Numbered from the stretch's first letter, positions 25,310 to 33,932 are shown. The stretch is 64,000 nucleotides of DNA from Aeromicrobium chenweiae (GCF_003065605.1 NZ_CP026952.1:434001-498000), one strand, 5' to 3'. Notes: a model not told the origin generated them from the letters alone. Numbers and translations are program-made.

Positions 25310-26152
25310 ATGAGATCCAACAAGTACGCCGGCACGTGCGCCGAGTGCAGCTCGGCCGTCGCGATCGCGGCGGGCCGGCTGATCGGGCGCCCCGGCCGGT
25401 GGCTGACCATGTGCCTGAGCTGCTCGCCGACGCCGCCGCCGCGTGGCGACCACCCCGGCTGGCACGTCGCGCCGCTGGCCTCCCTGGACTTCGAGACGAC
25501 CGGAGTCGACCCGCTGACCGACCGGGTGCTGAGCTACGCGCTGCTGGACGACCGCGGCCGTGACGTCTCCGGGCTGGTCAACCCTGGTGTGCCGATCCCG
25601 GCGGCCTCGGCCGCCGTGCACGGCCTGACCGCCGAGGCGCTCGCCGACGCCCCGGCACCGGTCCACGCGATCGCCGAGATCGTCACGTGGGTGCAGGACC
25701 TGGTCGATCGCGGTGTCGGGCTGGTGGTGTTCAACGCGGCGTACGACCTGACGATGCTGCGGGCCGAGGCCGAGCGCTGGGGTCTCGCCCAGCCCGACTG
25801 GGACCGGTTGCTGGTCGTGGACCCCTACGTCATCGACTGGGGCATCGAGCGTGGCGGTCTGGGTCCCCGTCGCCTCACCGACGTCGCGGCCTACTACGGC
25901 ATCAGCCTCGACAACGCCCACGACGCCGCGGCCGATGCGTTCGCCGCCCGCGAGATCGCCCACGAGATCGGCCGGCGTCACCCCGACGTGGCCGCGGGGA
26001 CGCTCCAGGACCTCATGCACCGGCAGGGCGGCTGGTACGCCGACCGCGCCGAGGACTGGAACCGCTACGCCCGCACCGTGGGCCGCAGCCTCGACGACCC
26101 GGCCGGCTGGCCGCTCAAGCAGGTCACCGAGCCGGTAGCGGGCATCGCCTGA
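25310..26152 (+). CDS. DnaQ-like 3'-5' exonuclease with N-terminal Cys pairs
   Basis: DEDDh exonuclease, 280 residues. The catalytic residues are visible: SLDFETTGVDP (Asp and Glu), NAAYDLTML (Asp) and HDAAADAFAARE (His and Asp). Before the nuclease fold is a short segment with CAEC and CLSC, which could bind zinc as in small ribbon domains. The ATG at 25310 is chosen because of AGGAG 9 nt upstream. It may act as a proofreading subunit-like or repair exonuclease. It is not in an operon with replication genes. Confidence 0.87.
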   Translation: MRSNKYAGTCAECSSAVAIAAGRLIGRPGRWLTMCLSCSPTPPPRGDHPGWHVAPLASLDFETTGVDPLTDRVLSYALLDDRGRDVSGLVNPGVPIPAASAAVHGLTAEALADAPAPVHAIAEIVTWVQDLVDRGVGLVVFNAAYDLTMLRAEAERWGLAQPDWDRLLVVDPYVIDWGIERGGLGPRRLTDVAAYYGISLDNAHDAAADAFAAREIAHEIGRRHPDVAAGTLQDLMHRQGGWYADRAEDWNRYARTVGRSLDDPAGWPLKQVTEPVAGIA

Positions 26153-26231
26153 CCCGGACGGGTGGCGCGGCTAGGACCACGCGGAGCGCAGGACCGTGAC
26201 GGGGTCGTGCCGGCGAGGTCCTCGGCCAGCG

Positions 26232-27074
26232 TCACGCCCTCGCGCGGACGATGATCGCCTCCGCGAGCGAGTCGGGTGCCTGCTCGGGGACCCAGTGCCC
26301 GATGCCGTCGAGCTCGACGAACCGGTAGTCCGCGTCGACGAAGTCGCCGCAGGCCTCCGCCGGGACGCGGCCTATGGCCATGTCTTGGGCGCCCCAGACG
26401 AACGTCGTCGGGACCTGGACGTGGGGTGTCGAGGCGAGCTCGGCGGTCATGGCGCGGTACCAGTTGAGTGCCGCGGTGAGCGCTCCCGGCTCGGCGAGGT
26501 GCGCGACGTAACGGACGACCAGGCCGATCGGGACCGCGTCGCCGTACATCGCGGTGATCCGCTGACCGGCGTCGGCGAGCAGCAGCTCCTCGGCCCGGCC
26601 GGCCGGTTCGCGGAACAGCTGGATGTAGGCGGCCCTGCGCTGCTGGTCGGGGTCGTCACGGAGGGCAGCGTTGTACGCCGCGAGGTGCGGCACCGACACG
26701 GCGGTCAGCGTCCTGACCCGGTCGGGGTGGTGGGCCGCGACGAGCCACGCGACCACGGCGCCCCAGTCGTGTCCGGCGAGGTGGAACGTCCCGAGCCCCA
26801 GTGCGTCGGCGATGCCGAGGACGTCCGCCACGAGGAGGTCGGTCGCGTACGCCTCGACGCCCTCGGGCCGCGCGTGCGGGGAGTAGCCGCGCTGGTCGGG
26901 AGCGATCACGCGGAAGCCCGCGTCGGTGAGTCGTCCGGCCACGGATGCCCAGGACAGCGAGGTCTCGGGGAACCCGTGCAGCAAGATGATGGGTTCGCCG
27001 TCCTCGGGCCCGGTCGTCCGGACGTCGAAGGTCAGGTCGCCCACGGGGACCTGGGTGATGGAGCCGTACGTCAT
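26232..27074 (-). CDS. Alpha/beta hydrolase, epoxide hydrolase-like
   Basis: A 280-residue hydrolase. The oxyanion-hole segment is ILLHGFPETSLSW, the nucleophile elbow is AGHDWGAVVAW with Asp rather than Ser, an acidic residue lies in GAQDMAIG, and the catalytic His is in GIGHWVPEQAP. An Asp nucleophile in the HDWG context is the mark of epoxide hydrolases and haloalkane dehalogenases. The ATG has AGGAGG 6 nt upstream. It is 16 bp downstream of the PlsC-like gene on the same strand, so it is likely co-transcribed with PlsC and YhhN. Confidence 0.87.
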   Translation of the reverse strand: MTYGSITQVPVGDLTFDVRTTGPEDGEPIILLHGFPETSLSWASVAGRLTDAGFRVIAPDQRGYSPHARPEGVEAYATDLLVADVLGIADALGLGTFHLAGHDWGAVVAWLVAAHHPDRVRTLTAVSVPHLAAYNAALRDDPDQQRRAAYIQLFREPAGRAEELLLADAGQRITAMYGDAVPIGLVVRYVAHLAEPGALTAALNWYRAMTAELASTPHVQVPTTFVWGAQDMAIGRVPAEACGDFVDADYRFVELDGIGHWVPEQAPDSLAEAIIVRARA

Positions 27075-27090
27075 GGTGTACCTCCTGCGG

Positions 27091-27909
27091 TCACTCGACG
27101 GTGCGCGGTTCCTCGTCGATCGTGTCACCGCTGCGTGCGACGGCCTCGCGGTCGAGCACGGCAGCGGTCTCGATGTCGGGGGCGCTCCCACCGTGATCGT
27201 ATGGCAGCCACCAACTGTCGTCCTCGTCGCGCGGCGCCTCGGGGTAGGTCTCGATGGCCTCGGCGAGCAGCCCCTCCATCCGGGTGCGGAGCCGCGTCGT
27301 CAGTGCGTCGACGCTCTCGTCGGGCCGCGGGCACAGGGGTTCACCGACGATGACGGTGATCGGCATGCCCCGGCGCAGCGAGCGACGGCCGTCCACGGTC
27401 AGGACCCGATGCCCGCCCCAGACGACGACCGGGACGACGGGGACCCGGCGGTTGACGGCCATCGCCGCCGCGCCGCGCTTGAACGGCTTGAGCAGCCACG
27501 AGCGGCTGATCGTCGCCTCCGGGAAGACGCCCACGAGATCGCCGGCATCGAGCAGGCGCAGGGACCGCCTGTAGGCCCGTGCGCCGTGCCGACGGTCGAC
27601 CGGGATGTGCCGCATGGCCCGCATGAGCCGCCCGACGACCGGCAGCTCGAACACGGAGGTCTTCGCCATGAACCGCACGAGACGTCCGCGGTCGCGAGCG
27701 GCGTACCCGATGAACGTGAAGTCGAGGAACCCGATGTGGTTGCCGGCGAGCACGGCCGGGCCCGTGGCCGGGATGTGCTCCGCGCCGCGCACGTCGAACC
27801 GGTAGCCCATGAGCCGGAACAGGGTGCCGAAGACCCGGTTGGCCCAGCGGTACGTCCGGTCGGACCCGAGCACAGGCGCGTCGACCGGCGGGGCGTCGCT
27901 CCGCGGCAT
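27091..27909 (-). CDS. 1-acyl-sn-glycerol-3-phosphate acyltransferase family protein
   Basis: PlsC-type acyltransferase, 272 residues, that would transfer an acyl chain to lysophosphatidic acid or a related acceptor at the membrane. The HxxxxD-type motif is GNHIGFLDFTFIGYA and the second signature is GVFPEATISRSW; PVVVWGGHRV is a third conserved stretch. The C-terminal tail (about 220-272) is acidic and not conserved. The ATG follows the upstream YhhN-like gene's stop codon with no gap, so the three genes through the hydrolase look like one operon. Confidence 0.87.
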   Translation of the reverse strand: MPRSDAPPVDAPVLGSDRTYRWANRVFGTLFRLMGYRFDVRGAEHIPATGPAVLAGNHIGFLDFTFIGYAARDRGRLVRFMAKTSVFELPVVGRLMRAMRHIPVDRRHGARAYRRSLRLLDAGDLVGVFPEATISRSWLLKPFKRGAAAMAVNRRVPVVPVVVWGGHRVLTVDGRRSLRRGMPITVIVGEPLCPRPDESVDALTTRLRTRMEGLLAEAIETYPEAPRDEDDSWWLPYDHGGSAPDIETAAVLDREAVARSGDTIDEEPRTVE

Positions 27910-28617
27910 CTACGACTGGGCAGCCGGCAGCCGCGGCCAGCAGTCGGTGCGCACGGTGGGGTCGAAGCCGTCGCCGGCGGCGAGCGTCCTCTTCTCCCGG
28001 GACAGCATGCCGGTGGTCAGGAAGAAGATCGCCAGGATGTACAGCGCCATGATGGCCAGGCCGGTCACGACGGCGTCCCCGTCGATGCGTCCGGCCTCGG
28101 ACAGGGCGATGATGCCGTCGGACACGAGGAAGAGCGCGCCACCGATCCCGGCGCGCAGATCGGTCGAGAGCGCGGCGGCAGCGGTGCCGAGCAGCAGTGC
28201 CGCGTACACCGGGACGAGGGGCTTGAGACCGGGCTCCAGCCCACCCCAGCACCACGCCACGAGCCCGACCGCCAGCACGACGTACGCGACCAGGATCATC
28301 GGCCGGCGCCGTAACCGGTCGATCGCGCCGCGGCGCACGAAGAAGGTGATGAGGCAGACGTGTGCGATCGCGAACGCGGCCATGCCGGCAGTGAACATGT
28401 CCTCGATCTCGAGGAACAGGTCGCCGAGGAAGCAGAACGCCAGCGCCACCGCGAGCAGCCGAGGGCCCTGCTGCTCGAGGACCCACACGGCGAGCAGGGG
28501 CGCGAGCAGGCACTTGCTGATGCTGTCCCAGGGGGCCGGGCCGGTCCCGTTGAGGACGAGGTGCACGACGGCCACCACGCCGAAGGCGATCAGCCAGGGG
28601 CTCTTGAGGGCGGTCAT
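27910..28617 (-). CDS. YhhN family membrane protein (lysoplasmalogenase-like)
   Basis: Integral membrane protein of 235 residues with about eight hydrophobic segments, the YhhN/TMEM86 plan. Family residues include SKCLLAPLLAVWV near the N-terminus, FLGDLFLEI (conserved acidic pair) and FLVSDGIIALSE (conserved Ser-Asp). Characterised members hydrolyse the vinyl-ether bond of lysoplasmalogens; whether this one does is unknown. The first ATG before TALKSPWL is the start. It leads the PlsC and alpha/beta hydrolase genes and is divergent from the ArsR gene. A role in lipid remodelling fits the PlsC neighbour. Confidence 0.82.
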   Translation of the reverse strand: MTALKSPWLIAFGVVAVVHLVLNGTGPAPWDSISKCLLAPLLAVWVLEQQGPRLLAVALAFCFLGDLFLEIEDMFTAGMAAFAIAHVCLITFFVRRGAIDRLRRRPMILVAYVVLAVGLVAWCWGGLEPGLKPLVPVYAALLLGTAAAALSTDLRAGIGGALFLVSDGIIALSEAGRIDGDAVVTGLAIMALYILAIFFLTTGMLSREKRTLAAGDGFDPTVRTDCWPRLPAAQS

Positions 28618-28670
28618 GGACGTCAACCTATCGAAGACGCGGCTCCCCGGATCGGCCCACTCGGTGGGTG

Positions 28671-28700
28671 TTGACATTCCGGCCAGCCGAGCGATATTTA
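28671..28700 (+). promoter_or_regulatory. Strong promoter giving a leaderless ArsR transcript
   Basis: Perfect -35 TTGACA at 28671-28676 and -10 TATTTA at 28695-28700, spacer 18 bp. The expected start site is 6-7 bp downstream, on the ATG of the ArsR gene at 28706. No ribosome binding site precedes that ATG, so translation is probably leaderless. TTTAAGTGCATGGTTAAG across the start may be the autoregulatory operator. Confidence 0.65.
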
Positions 28701-28705
28701 AGTGC

Positions 28706-29065
28706 ATGGTTAAGTATGAGGAGCGGCTCGACCGGGTGTTCCGCGCTCTCGCCGACGGGACGCGGCGCGCACTGGTCGAGCGCCTGGCCATGGGGCCGGC
28801 GTCGGTGACCGAGCTCGCCGAGCCGCACGGGATGTCGCTCCCGGCGATCGTCCAGCACCTCAAGGTGCTGGAGGAGGCCGGGATCGTCACCTCGGAGAAG
28901 GTCGGCCGGGTCCGGACGTACCAGCTCGCCCCCGACGCCTTGAGCGTCGCGGGGGAGTGGGTCGGCCGCCAGCGGCTGCCCGCCGAGCAGCGGCTCGACC
29001 GTCTCGATGTGCTCCTCGCCGCCGATCCCGGCACCCATCGCAGGCCCGACAGCAAGGAGAGCTGA
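28706..29065 (+). CDS. ArsR-family winged-helix regulator
   Basis: A 119-residue dimeric repressor type. The winged helix runs about 8-85: RVFRALADGTRRALVERLAMG, then SVTELAEPHGMSLPAIVQHLKVLEEAGIV (recognition helix) and the wing SEKVGRVRTYQL. The metal-binding ELCVCDL motif of arsenic sensors is absent. It pairs with the SRPBCC (AHSA1-like) gene immediately downstream, a very common actinobacterial two-gene unit in which the SRPBCC protein follows an ArsR regulator. It is transcribed from the promoter listed above and probably controls itself. Confidence 0.88.
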   Translation: MVKYEERLDRVFRALADGTRRALVERLAMGPASVTELAEPHGMSLPAIVQHLKVLEEAGIVTSEKVGRVRTYQLAPDALSVAGEWVGRQRLPAEQRLDRLDVLLAADPGTHRRPDSKES

Positions 29066-29066
29066 C

Positions 29067-29546
29067 ATGAGCACCACCACCGCACGTACCCAGACCCACG
29101 CCACCTTCGTCCTGGAGCGCGACTATGCGGCTCCGGTCGACCGGGTGTGGGCGGCCTTCGCCGACCCGGACCTCAAGAAGCAGTGGTTCGGCGGCGGCGA
29201 CTTCGAGGACGTCGAGGTCTCCGAGGACTTCCGCGTCGGCGGCGTCGCGATCAACAGCGGGACGATGAACGGCCAGCGCAGCGAGTTCCGTGCGACCTAC
29301 ACCGACATCGTGGACCGGGAACGCATCGTCTACGTGTACGACATGTGGAACGACGGCGTGCACGCGTCGACCTCGATCACGACCGTGGTCCTCGAGCCGA
29401 CCGAGGCCGGGACGCACCTGACGTTCACCGAGCAGGGGGTCCACCTCGATGGCGTCCACGGTCCCGGCCCCGAGGCCGCCGCAGGGCGGGAGCACGGAAC
29501 CGGCTGGCTGCTCGACCGCATCGCGGACGTCGTCGAGCGCGCCTGA
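29067..29546 (+). CDS. SRPBCC family protein (AHSA1/START-like)
   Basis: A 159-residue helix-grip protein. It opens with the typical FVLERDYAAPVDRVWAAFADPD and KKQWFGGG, and ends with a long helix (GWLLDRIADVVERA). These proteins bind hydrophobic ligands; most are uncharacterised. The ATG has AAGGAG upstream and starts 1 bp after the ArsR stop. The function is thus inferred only as a partner of that regulator. Confidence 0.87.
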   Translation: MSTTTARTQTHATFVLERDYAAPVDRVWAAFADPDLKKQWFGGGDFEDVEVSEDFRVGGVAINSGTMNGQRSEFRATYTDIVDRERIVYVYDMWNDGVHASTSITTVVLEPTEAGTHLTFTEQGVHLDGVHGPGPEAAAGREHGTGWLLDRIADVVERA

Positions 29547-29585
29547 CGGGAACCCAGGCGGGCCGCCGTCTGGCAGGTTGGTCAC

Positions 29586-31202
29586 ATGGTGGCTGATCTC
29601 GTCCTCACCAACGCACGCATCCACGACGGCGCCGGGTGGTCGGTGACCGCCGACTCGATCGCCGTCCGTGCAGGCCGCATCGTCGCGATCGGGTCCGACC
29701 TGCCGGCGGGGGCGGAGGTCGTCGACCTGGGCGGGGCCTGGGTGCTGCCGGGCTTCCACGACGCGCACGTGCATCCGGTGCAGGCGGGACTCGAGATGAA
29801 CGCGTGCGACCTCACCGGCGGAGGCGATGTCGACGGCTACCTCGACCGCATCGCGGCGTACGCGACGTCGCGTCCCGAGGCGGAGTGGGTCCTCGGGGGC
29901 GGCTGGTCGATGGACGCGTTCCCCGGCGGCGTCCCCACCGCTGCGGCGCTCGACCACGTGCTGCCCGACCGGCCCGCGTTCCTGCCCAACCGGGACCACC
30001 ACAGCGCCTGGGTCAACACCGCGGCCCTGCGCCGCGCCGGGATCGACCGGACGACGCCGGACCCGAGCGACGGTCGCATCGAGCGGGACGTGGACGGAGA
30101 GCCGACCGGCGCGCTCCACGAGGGCGCGATGGAGCTCGTCCGTGCCCTGGTCCCGCCGCCCACCCCGGCGGAGCAGACCCGGGCGTTGCTGAGCGCCCAG
30201 GCGTACCTGCACTCCTGGGGCATCGTGGGGTGGCAGGACGCACTCGTCGGGACGGGTCTCGGGATGGCTGACTCGCTCGACACCTACCTGGCCGCGGCAC
30301 GTGACGGTTCCCTGACGGCCAAGGTCGTCACCGCCCTGTGGTGGGACCGGGCGCGAGGCGCCGAGCAGATCCCGGAGCTCCTCGACCGGCGGGCGCGGGC
30401 CGCGGCCGCCGGCATCGATGCGGGCAGCGTCAAGATCATGCAGGACGGGGTGTGCGAGACGTTCACCGCAGCGGTGATCGATCCCTACCTCGACGGCCAC
30501 GGCCGCCCGACCGCGAACCACGGTCTCAGCTTCATCGAGCGCGCCGACCTCGCGTCGTACGTCCAGCAGCTCGACGCCGCCGACTTCCAGGTGCACGTCC
30601 ATGCTCTGGGGGACCGGGCCGTCCGCGACAGTCTCGACGCGATCGAGCACGCGGCCGCGGTCAACGGCCGGCGGGGCAACCGGCACCACCTCGCTCACGT
30701 GCAGATCGTCCATCCGGACGACGTGCCCCGGTTCGCAGCGCTCGACGTCACGGCCAACGCGCAACCACTGTGGGCGTGCCTGGACGAGCAGATGGCCGAC
30801 CTGACGCTGCCGTTCCTCGGCACGGCGGCGAAGGAGCAGCAGTACGTGTTCCGGTCGCTGCTCGCCAGCGGCGCGCGGCTCGCGTTCGGCAGCGACTGGC
30901 CCGTGTCGTCGCCCGACCCCTTCGGCGCGATGCACGTCGCGGTCAACCGTCGGTCGCCGGGAAGCGATCGTGCGGCGCTGCTCGCGGACCAGGGACTGAC
31001 GGTTGCCGAGGCGCTGCAGGCCTACACGGAAGGCAGCGCCTGGGTGAACCGGCTCGAGGACGTCTCAGGACGCATCGCGGTGGGCGCGGCCGCGGACCTC
31101 GCCGTCGTCGACCACGACGTCCTGGCGGTGCCGGTCGAGCAGATCGGTGACGTCCGGGTGCTGCGCACGTACGTCGACGGTCGCTGCGTGCACGGGGACT
31201 GA
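29586..31202 (+). CDS. Amidohydrolase family protein (YtcJ-like)
   Basis: Metal-dependent hydrolase of 538 residues, cytosolic. The first metal motif is FHDAHVHPVQAG near residue 58; others are the second-shell histidines in VHVHALGDRA and HLAHVQIVHPDD, and the C-terminal Asp in FGSDWPVSSPDP. This order is that of the YtcJ/AepA group, some of which cleave N-acyl or carbamate amides. It begins 39 bp after the SRPBCC gene on the same strand and may share its transcript, but a common pathway is not visible. Confidence 0.88.
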   Translation: MVADLVLTNARIHDGAGWSVTADSIAVRAGRIVAIGSDLPAGAEVVDLGGAWVLPGFHDAHVHPVQAGLEMNACDLTGGGDVDGYLDRIAAYATSRPEAEWVLGGGWSMDAFPGGVPTAAALDHVLPDRPAFLPNRDHHSAWVNTAALRRAGIDRTTPDPSDGRIERDVDGEPTGALHEGAMELVRALVPPPTPAEQTRALLSAQAYLHSWGIVGWQDALVGTGLGMADSLDTYLAAARDGSLTAKVVTALWWDRARGAEQIPELLDRRARAAAAGIDAGSVKIMQDGVCETFTAAVIDPYLDGHGRPTANHGLSFIERADLASYVQQLDAADFQVHVHALGDRAVRDSLDAIEHAAAVNGRRGNRHHLAHVQIVHPDDVPRFAALDVTANAQPLWACLDEQMADLTLPFLGTAAKEQQYVFRSLLASGARLAFGSDWPVSSPDPFGAMHVAVNRRSPGSDRAALLADQGLTVAEALQAYTEGSAWVNRLEDVSGRIAVGAAADLAVVDHDVLAVPVEQIGDVRVLRTYVDGRCVHGD

Positions 31203-31203
31203 C

Positions 31204-31581
31204 TCAGGCGAAGGAGACCAGGCAGAACGGGTGCCCGGCAGGGTCGGCGAAGACGCGCCACGGGTCGCCGTCCTCGTCCACGACGTCGGACAGGATGCGC
31301 GCGCCCAGCCGGACGACCTCCTCGGTGCCCCGGTCGAGGTCGTCGACCTCGACGTCGAGGTGGATCTGCTGCTCGCCGGTACGTCCCGGCCACGGGGGCG
31401 GGGCGAAGTCCTCGACGACCTGGAAGGCCAGGCGCGGTCCGCCGGTCGGCCGTTCCAGGGCCCACCAGTCGTCGTCGCGCTGCGCGATCTCGTGCCCGAG
31501 CACCTGCGACCAGAACACCGCGAGCGGCTCCGGGTCACGGCACTCGAGCACGATGGAGCGCACGGCCCCGATCACGGTCAT
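31204..31581 (-). CDS. VOC (glyoxalase/bleomycin resistance) family protein
   Basis: Small vicinal-oxygen-chelate protein, 125 residues. The two beta-alpha-beta-beta-beta units begin GAVRSIVLECRDPEPLAVFWSQ and end with PWRVFADPAGHPFCLVSF, which has the usual late DPxGHxFxL metal or structural motif. The middle QIHLDVEVDDLD carries the second conserved histidine. Such proteins are enzymes or drug-binding resistance proteins; here the ligand is unknown. The start overlaps the stop of the small acidic gene upstream (ATGA), so they are coupled. Confidence 0.87.
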   Translation of the reverse strand: MTVIGAVRSIVLECRDPEPLAVFWSQVLGHEIAQRDDDWWALERPTGGPRLAFQVVEDFAPPPWPGRTGEQQIHLDVEVDDLDRGTEEVVRLGARILSDVVDEDGDPWRVFADPAGHPFCLVSFA

Positions 31582-31709
31582 GAGGCGGAGTCGTCGACCC
31601 CGTCGGCGTCGGGGTTGCTGACGCTGGGCTCGAACGGCTGGGGCGAGTCGACCTCCGGGTTGTCGGCGGCTTCGTCGGGGGACAGGGGTTCGTCCGGTGA
31701 CTGGCTCAT
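31578..31709 (-). CDS. Small acidic protein coupled to the VOC gene
   Basis: A 43-residue frame (MSQSPDEPLSPDEAADNPEV...) rich in Asp, Glu, Pro and Ser with no hydrophobic core, so probably disordered. Its TGA overlaps the ATG of the VOC gene, and its start codon is an ATG in a 30-bp gap after the LCP gene's end. The codon positions show the G/C bias of neighbouring genes. No family is recognised; real expression is likely from the coupling but not proven. Confidence 0.5.
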   Translation of the reverse strand: MSQSPDEPLSPDEAADNPEVDSPQPFEPSVSNPDADGVDDSAS

Positions 31710-31748
31710 GCGCCGGTCGTACCCCGCGCGACCTGGATCAAGCGCGGA

Positions 31749-33167
31749 TCAGGCGCAGAGCGACTCGCTGGCGGTGCGTGTCGTGGCCTTGACCGGCTTC
31801 GGGGCGTTCGGCTGCACGCCGCCGGCGATGCGGTCCGATCCCAGGATCAGCCAGACGCCGCTCATGCCGCTCGTGTGGACGACGATCTCCGCCTTGAAGC
31901 CGAAGTCGCGGTTGATGGCGTCGGCGGTGGTCATCGCCTCGGGGGTGCCGTCGACGAAGATGCGGGTCTTCTTCGCGGGCTTCTGGGCGTTCTCGGTGCC
32001 GCTGACCGTGTAGTCCAGCCCGGTCATCGCCGTCTGCGCCGAGGTCGCCAGCCCGTCGGTCTGCGCCGCGTTCAGGATCTTCACCAGGGCGGCGCGGGTG
32101 GCCTTCTGGTCGTCCTCGGAGCCCTCGACCGGCACCTTCTTGTCCTTCGCGATCGCGGCGAAGATGGTGTCGGCATCCGCGGTCTTGACGACGCGGTTGG
32201 GGTCCGTCGGCGCCGTTCCGTTCGGCATCGTCACGAACCGGATGTCGGAGTCGTCGACGGCCCGGGCGCGCTTGGCCAGCGACGTGAGCTTCGGGATGGA
32301 CGAGATCCCGTCGTCGACCGTGATGGACGACGTGAGCGCGTTGATGAACTTGAGCAGGCGATCGGGCCGGGTGAGGGTGCCGGCGCTGCGGGCCTGGTTG
32401 ATGATCGAGGACATCACGACCTGCTGGTGTCCGAGGCGGCCGATGTCGCTGCCGTCGCCCACGGCGTGCCGGGTGCGGGCCAGCGCAAGGGCGTCCTTGC
32501 CCCTGAGCTTCTGCTCGCCGGCGGGCAGATCGAGCTTCGCGTCGGGGTCGACCATCGCCTGGTTGAGGCACACCTTGACGCCACCGAGAGCGTTGACCAT
32601 CGAGGCGAAGCCGTCGAAGTCGAGCTGCACGAAGTGGTTGATGTGCACACCGCTCAGCTGCTCGACCGCACGCACCGAGCAGGACGGCCCGCCGGCCAGG
32701 GCCGAGTTGATCATCTGCTGTGGTCCGCCGGCGAACGCGCCGCTGCCGGTGTCGTCACAGGAGGGCAGGTCGGTCAGCGTGTCGCGGGGGATCTGCACCG
32801 CGTCGATGCGGGTGTTGTTCTTGGCGAAGTGCACCAGCATCAGGGCGTCGCTGCGCTGCCCCTCCTCCTTGCCGTAGCCCTTGGTCTTGAGCTTGCGGGA
32901 GTCCGAGCCGATGAACAGGACGTTGAGGGCGCCCTTCGGGGTGTCGTCGGTGACGACGTGGTCCTTGTCGTCCAGGGCCTTCGACTCGATGTTGTGGTTG
33001 AACTTCCAGTACGCTGCCGCAGCTCCGACACCCAGGACGAGGCTCAGCGCCAGCGCGCCTATGCCGAAGGCGCGCGCGATGCGCCGGCCGCGCGGCCGCA
33101 CCCGTTTGCGGGAGGTCGGTGGCGTCGCGGGCGTCGGCTCGGGGGCCGGCGCTTCTGGGCTGCTCAC
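31749..33167 (-). CDS. LytR-CpsA-Psr (LCP) family glycopolymer ligase
   Basis: Membrane-anchored enzyme that would transfer a lipid-linked glycopolymer (teichoic acid or arabinogalactan-like) to peptidoglycan outside the cell. About 472 residues: a proline-rich cytosolic N-terminus, one transmembrane segment (GIGALALSLVLGVGAAAAYW), then the LCP domain. Its signatures are LNVLFIGSDSR, QRSDALMLVHF (R and D), IDAVQIPRDTL, FDGFASMVNALGG and ALALARTRH. A C-terminal LytR_C domain follows (KTRIFVDGTPEA). GTG at 33167 is favoured over ATG at 33170 because AGGAG is then 6 nt away. It fits the surface-polymer genes at 8-18 kb. Confidence 0.9.
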   Translation of the reverse strand: MSSPEAPAPEPTPATPPTSRKRVRPRGRRIARAFGIGALALSLVLGVGAAAAYWKFNHNIESKALDDKDHVVTDDTPKGALNVLFIGSDSRKLKTKGYGKEEGQRSDALMLVHFAKNNTRIDAVQIPRDTLTDLPSCDDTGSGAFAGGPQQMINSALAGGPSCSVRAVEQLSGVHINHFVQLDFDGFASMVNALGGVKVCLNQAMVDPDAKLDLPAGEQKLRGKDALALARTRHAVGDGSDIGRLGHQQVVMSSIINQARSAGTLTRPDRLLKFINALTSSITVDDGISSIPKLTSLAKRARAVDDSDIRFVTMPNGTAPTDPNRVVKTADADTIFAAIAKDKKVPVEGSEDDQKATRAALVKILNAAQTDGLATSAQTAMTGLDYTVSGTENAQKPAKKTRIFVDGTPEAMTTADAINRDFGFKAEIVVHTSGMSGVWLILGSDRIAGGVQPNAPKPVKATTRTASESLCA

Positions 33168-33309
33168 CATCGTCTCCTGTTGTGTCGGGGCGTGTCTCGT
33201 GGCCGCCGGTGCGAACCGGCAGACGTCCCACAATACGAGGGACACCTGAGAAGAGGGTAGGAACCGCGCGTGACGTTCCGCGCATTCCGCTGGTATGTCA
33301 CGCTGCCCA

Positions 33310-33330
33310 CCCGTCGTCTGGAGCGACGGG
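33310..33330 (-). terminator. Possible terminator hairpin after the 95-residue gene
   Basis: CCCGTCG and CGACGGG form a perfect 7-bp stem with a 7-nt loop directly past the stop codon of the following minus-strand gene. No T-run follows, so strength is uncertain. Confidence 0.4.
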
Positions 33331-33333
33331 CGG

Positions 33334-33621
33334 CTAGTGCTCCCGCGGGAAGCACTCGCGGCACAGCTCGCGGAGGAAGGACATCCCTGCGACGATCCCG
33401 CCCGCCGGTCCCGAGTAGCGGACGTAGTGCGAGCTGGCGATCAGGCCCGCCACCATCGCGCCCGCGGGCGGGTAGTCGTTTCCGGACGGCAGGAGCGTCA
33501 GGTACCTGGCCGCCTGGCTGTCCTGGATCTCGGAGACGAACCGTTCCACGTTGGCCGAGTCGTCGACGATCGCCTGCACCTCCACGACGAACTCGGCGTA
33601 GCCGCTGATCGTATGGCCCAT
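33334..33621 (-). CDS. Conserved-looking hypothetical protein, 95 residues
   Basis: A short protein (MGHTISGYAEFVVEVQAIVD...) ending in FLRELCRECFPREH with two cysteines. A glycine-rich stretch in the middle (GPAGGIVAGM) could be one hydrophobic segment. I do not recognise a family. It is the first chromosomal gene on the left of the tRNA-Lys/island junction and has its own terminator-like hairpin. Its codon use matches the surrounding chromosome. Confidence 0.6.
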   Translation of the reverse strand: MGHTISGYAEFVVEVQAIVDDSANVERFVSEIQDSQAARYLTLLPSGNDYPPAGAMVAGLIASSHYVRYSGPAGGIVAGMSFLRELCRECFPREH

Positions 33622-33694
33622 GCGTCAAGCCTAGGCAGGCTGGGCAGGTCCAGGACGACGAGCATCTGGCGCCTGGGGATCCGGCGCCGGTCGG

Positions 33695-33767
33695 TGGGCC
33701 CCGTGGGACTCGAACCCACAACCCGCGGATTAAAAGTCCGCTGCTCTGCCAATTGAGCTAGAGGCCC
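33695..33767 (-). tRNA. tRNA-Lys (anticodon TTT)
   Basis: Minus-strand cloverleaf of 73 nt. The acceptor GGGCCTC pairs with GGGGCCC, the D arm is TAGCTCAATTGGCAGAGCA, the anticodon stem-loop is GCGGA-CTTTTAA-TCCGC with anticodon TTT, and the T arm is GTGGGTTCGAGTCCCAC. CCA is not encoded. Its 5' end and upstream leader are part of a 23-bp repeat that also occurs near 56.7 kb, so the gene marks the left edge of an island and the island now supplies its promoter region. Confidence 0.95.
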
Positions 33768-33782
33768 GGGACATGGGGACAA
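33760..33782. repeat. Left copy of 23-bp direct repeat (putative attL core)
   Basis: A 23-bp sequence starting AGAGGCCC and ending GGGGACAA is identical to 56699-56721. It covers the first eight bases of tRNA-Lys and 15 bp of its leader. Flanking bases differ on both sides (T/C before, T/C after), so the match is exactly 23 bp. This is the pattern of a site-specific integration core. Confidence 0.8.
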
Positions 33783-33932
33783 TAATCCGGAGAACCTTCC
33801 GGAGAATGCCACTAGCCCGAGACCGAGTATCGCAGAGGTCTGGTCCGGCGTGGCCGGTGCCTAGGGAGAACCCTCGGGACAACATGCGTGTAGTTCAGTA
33901 GGCCTGCCCGTGCCGAACCGGGTGACCTCGCG

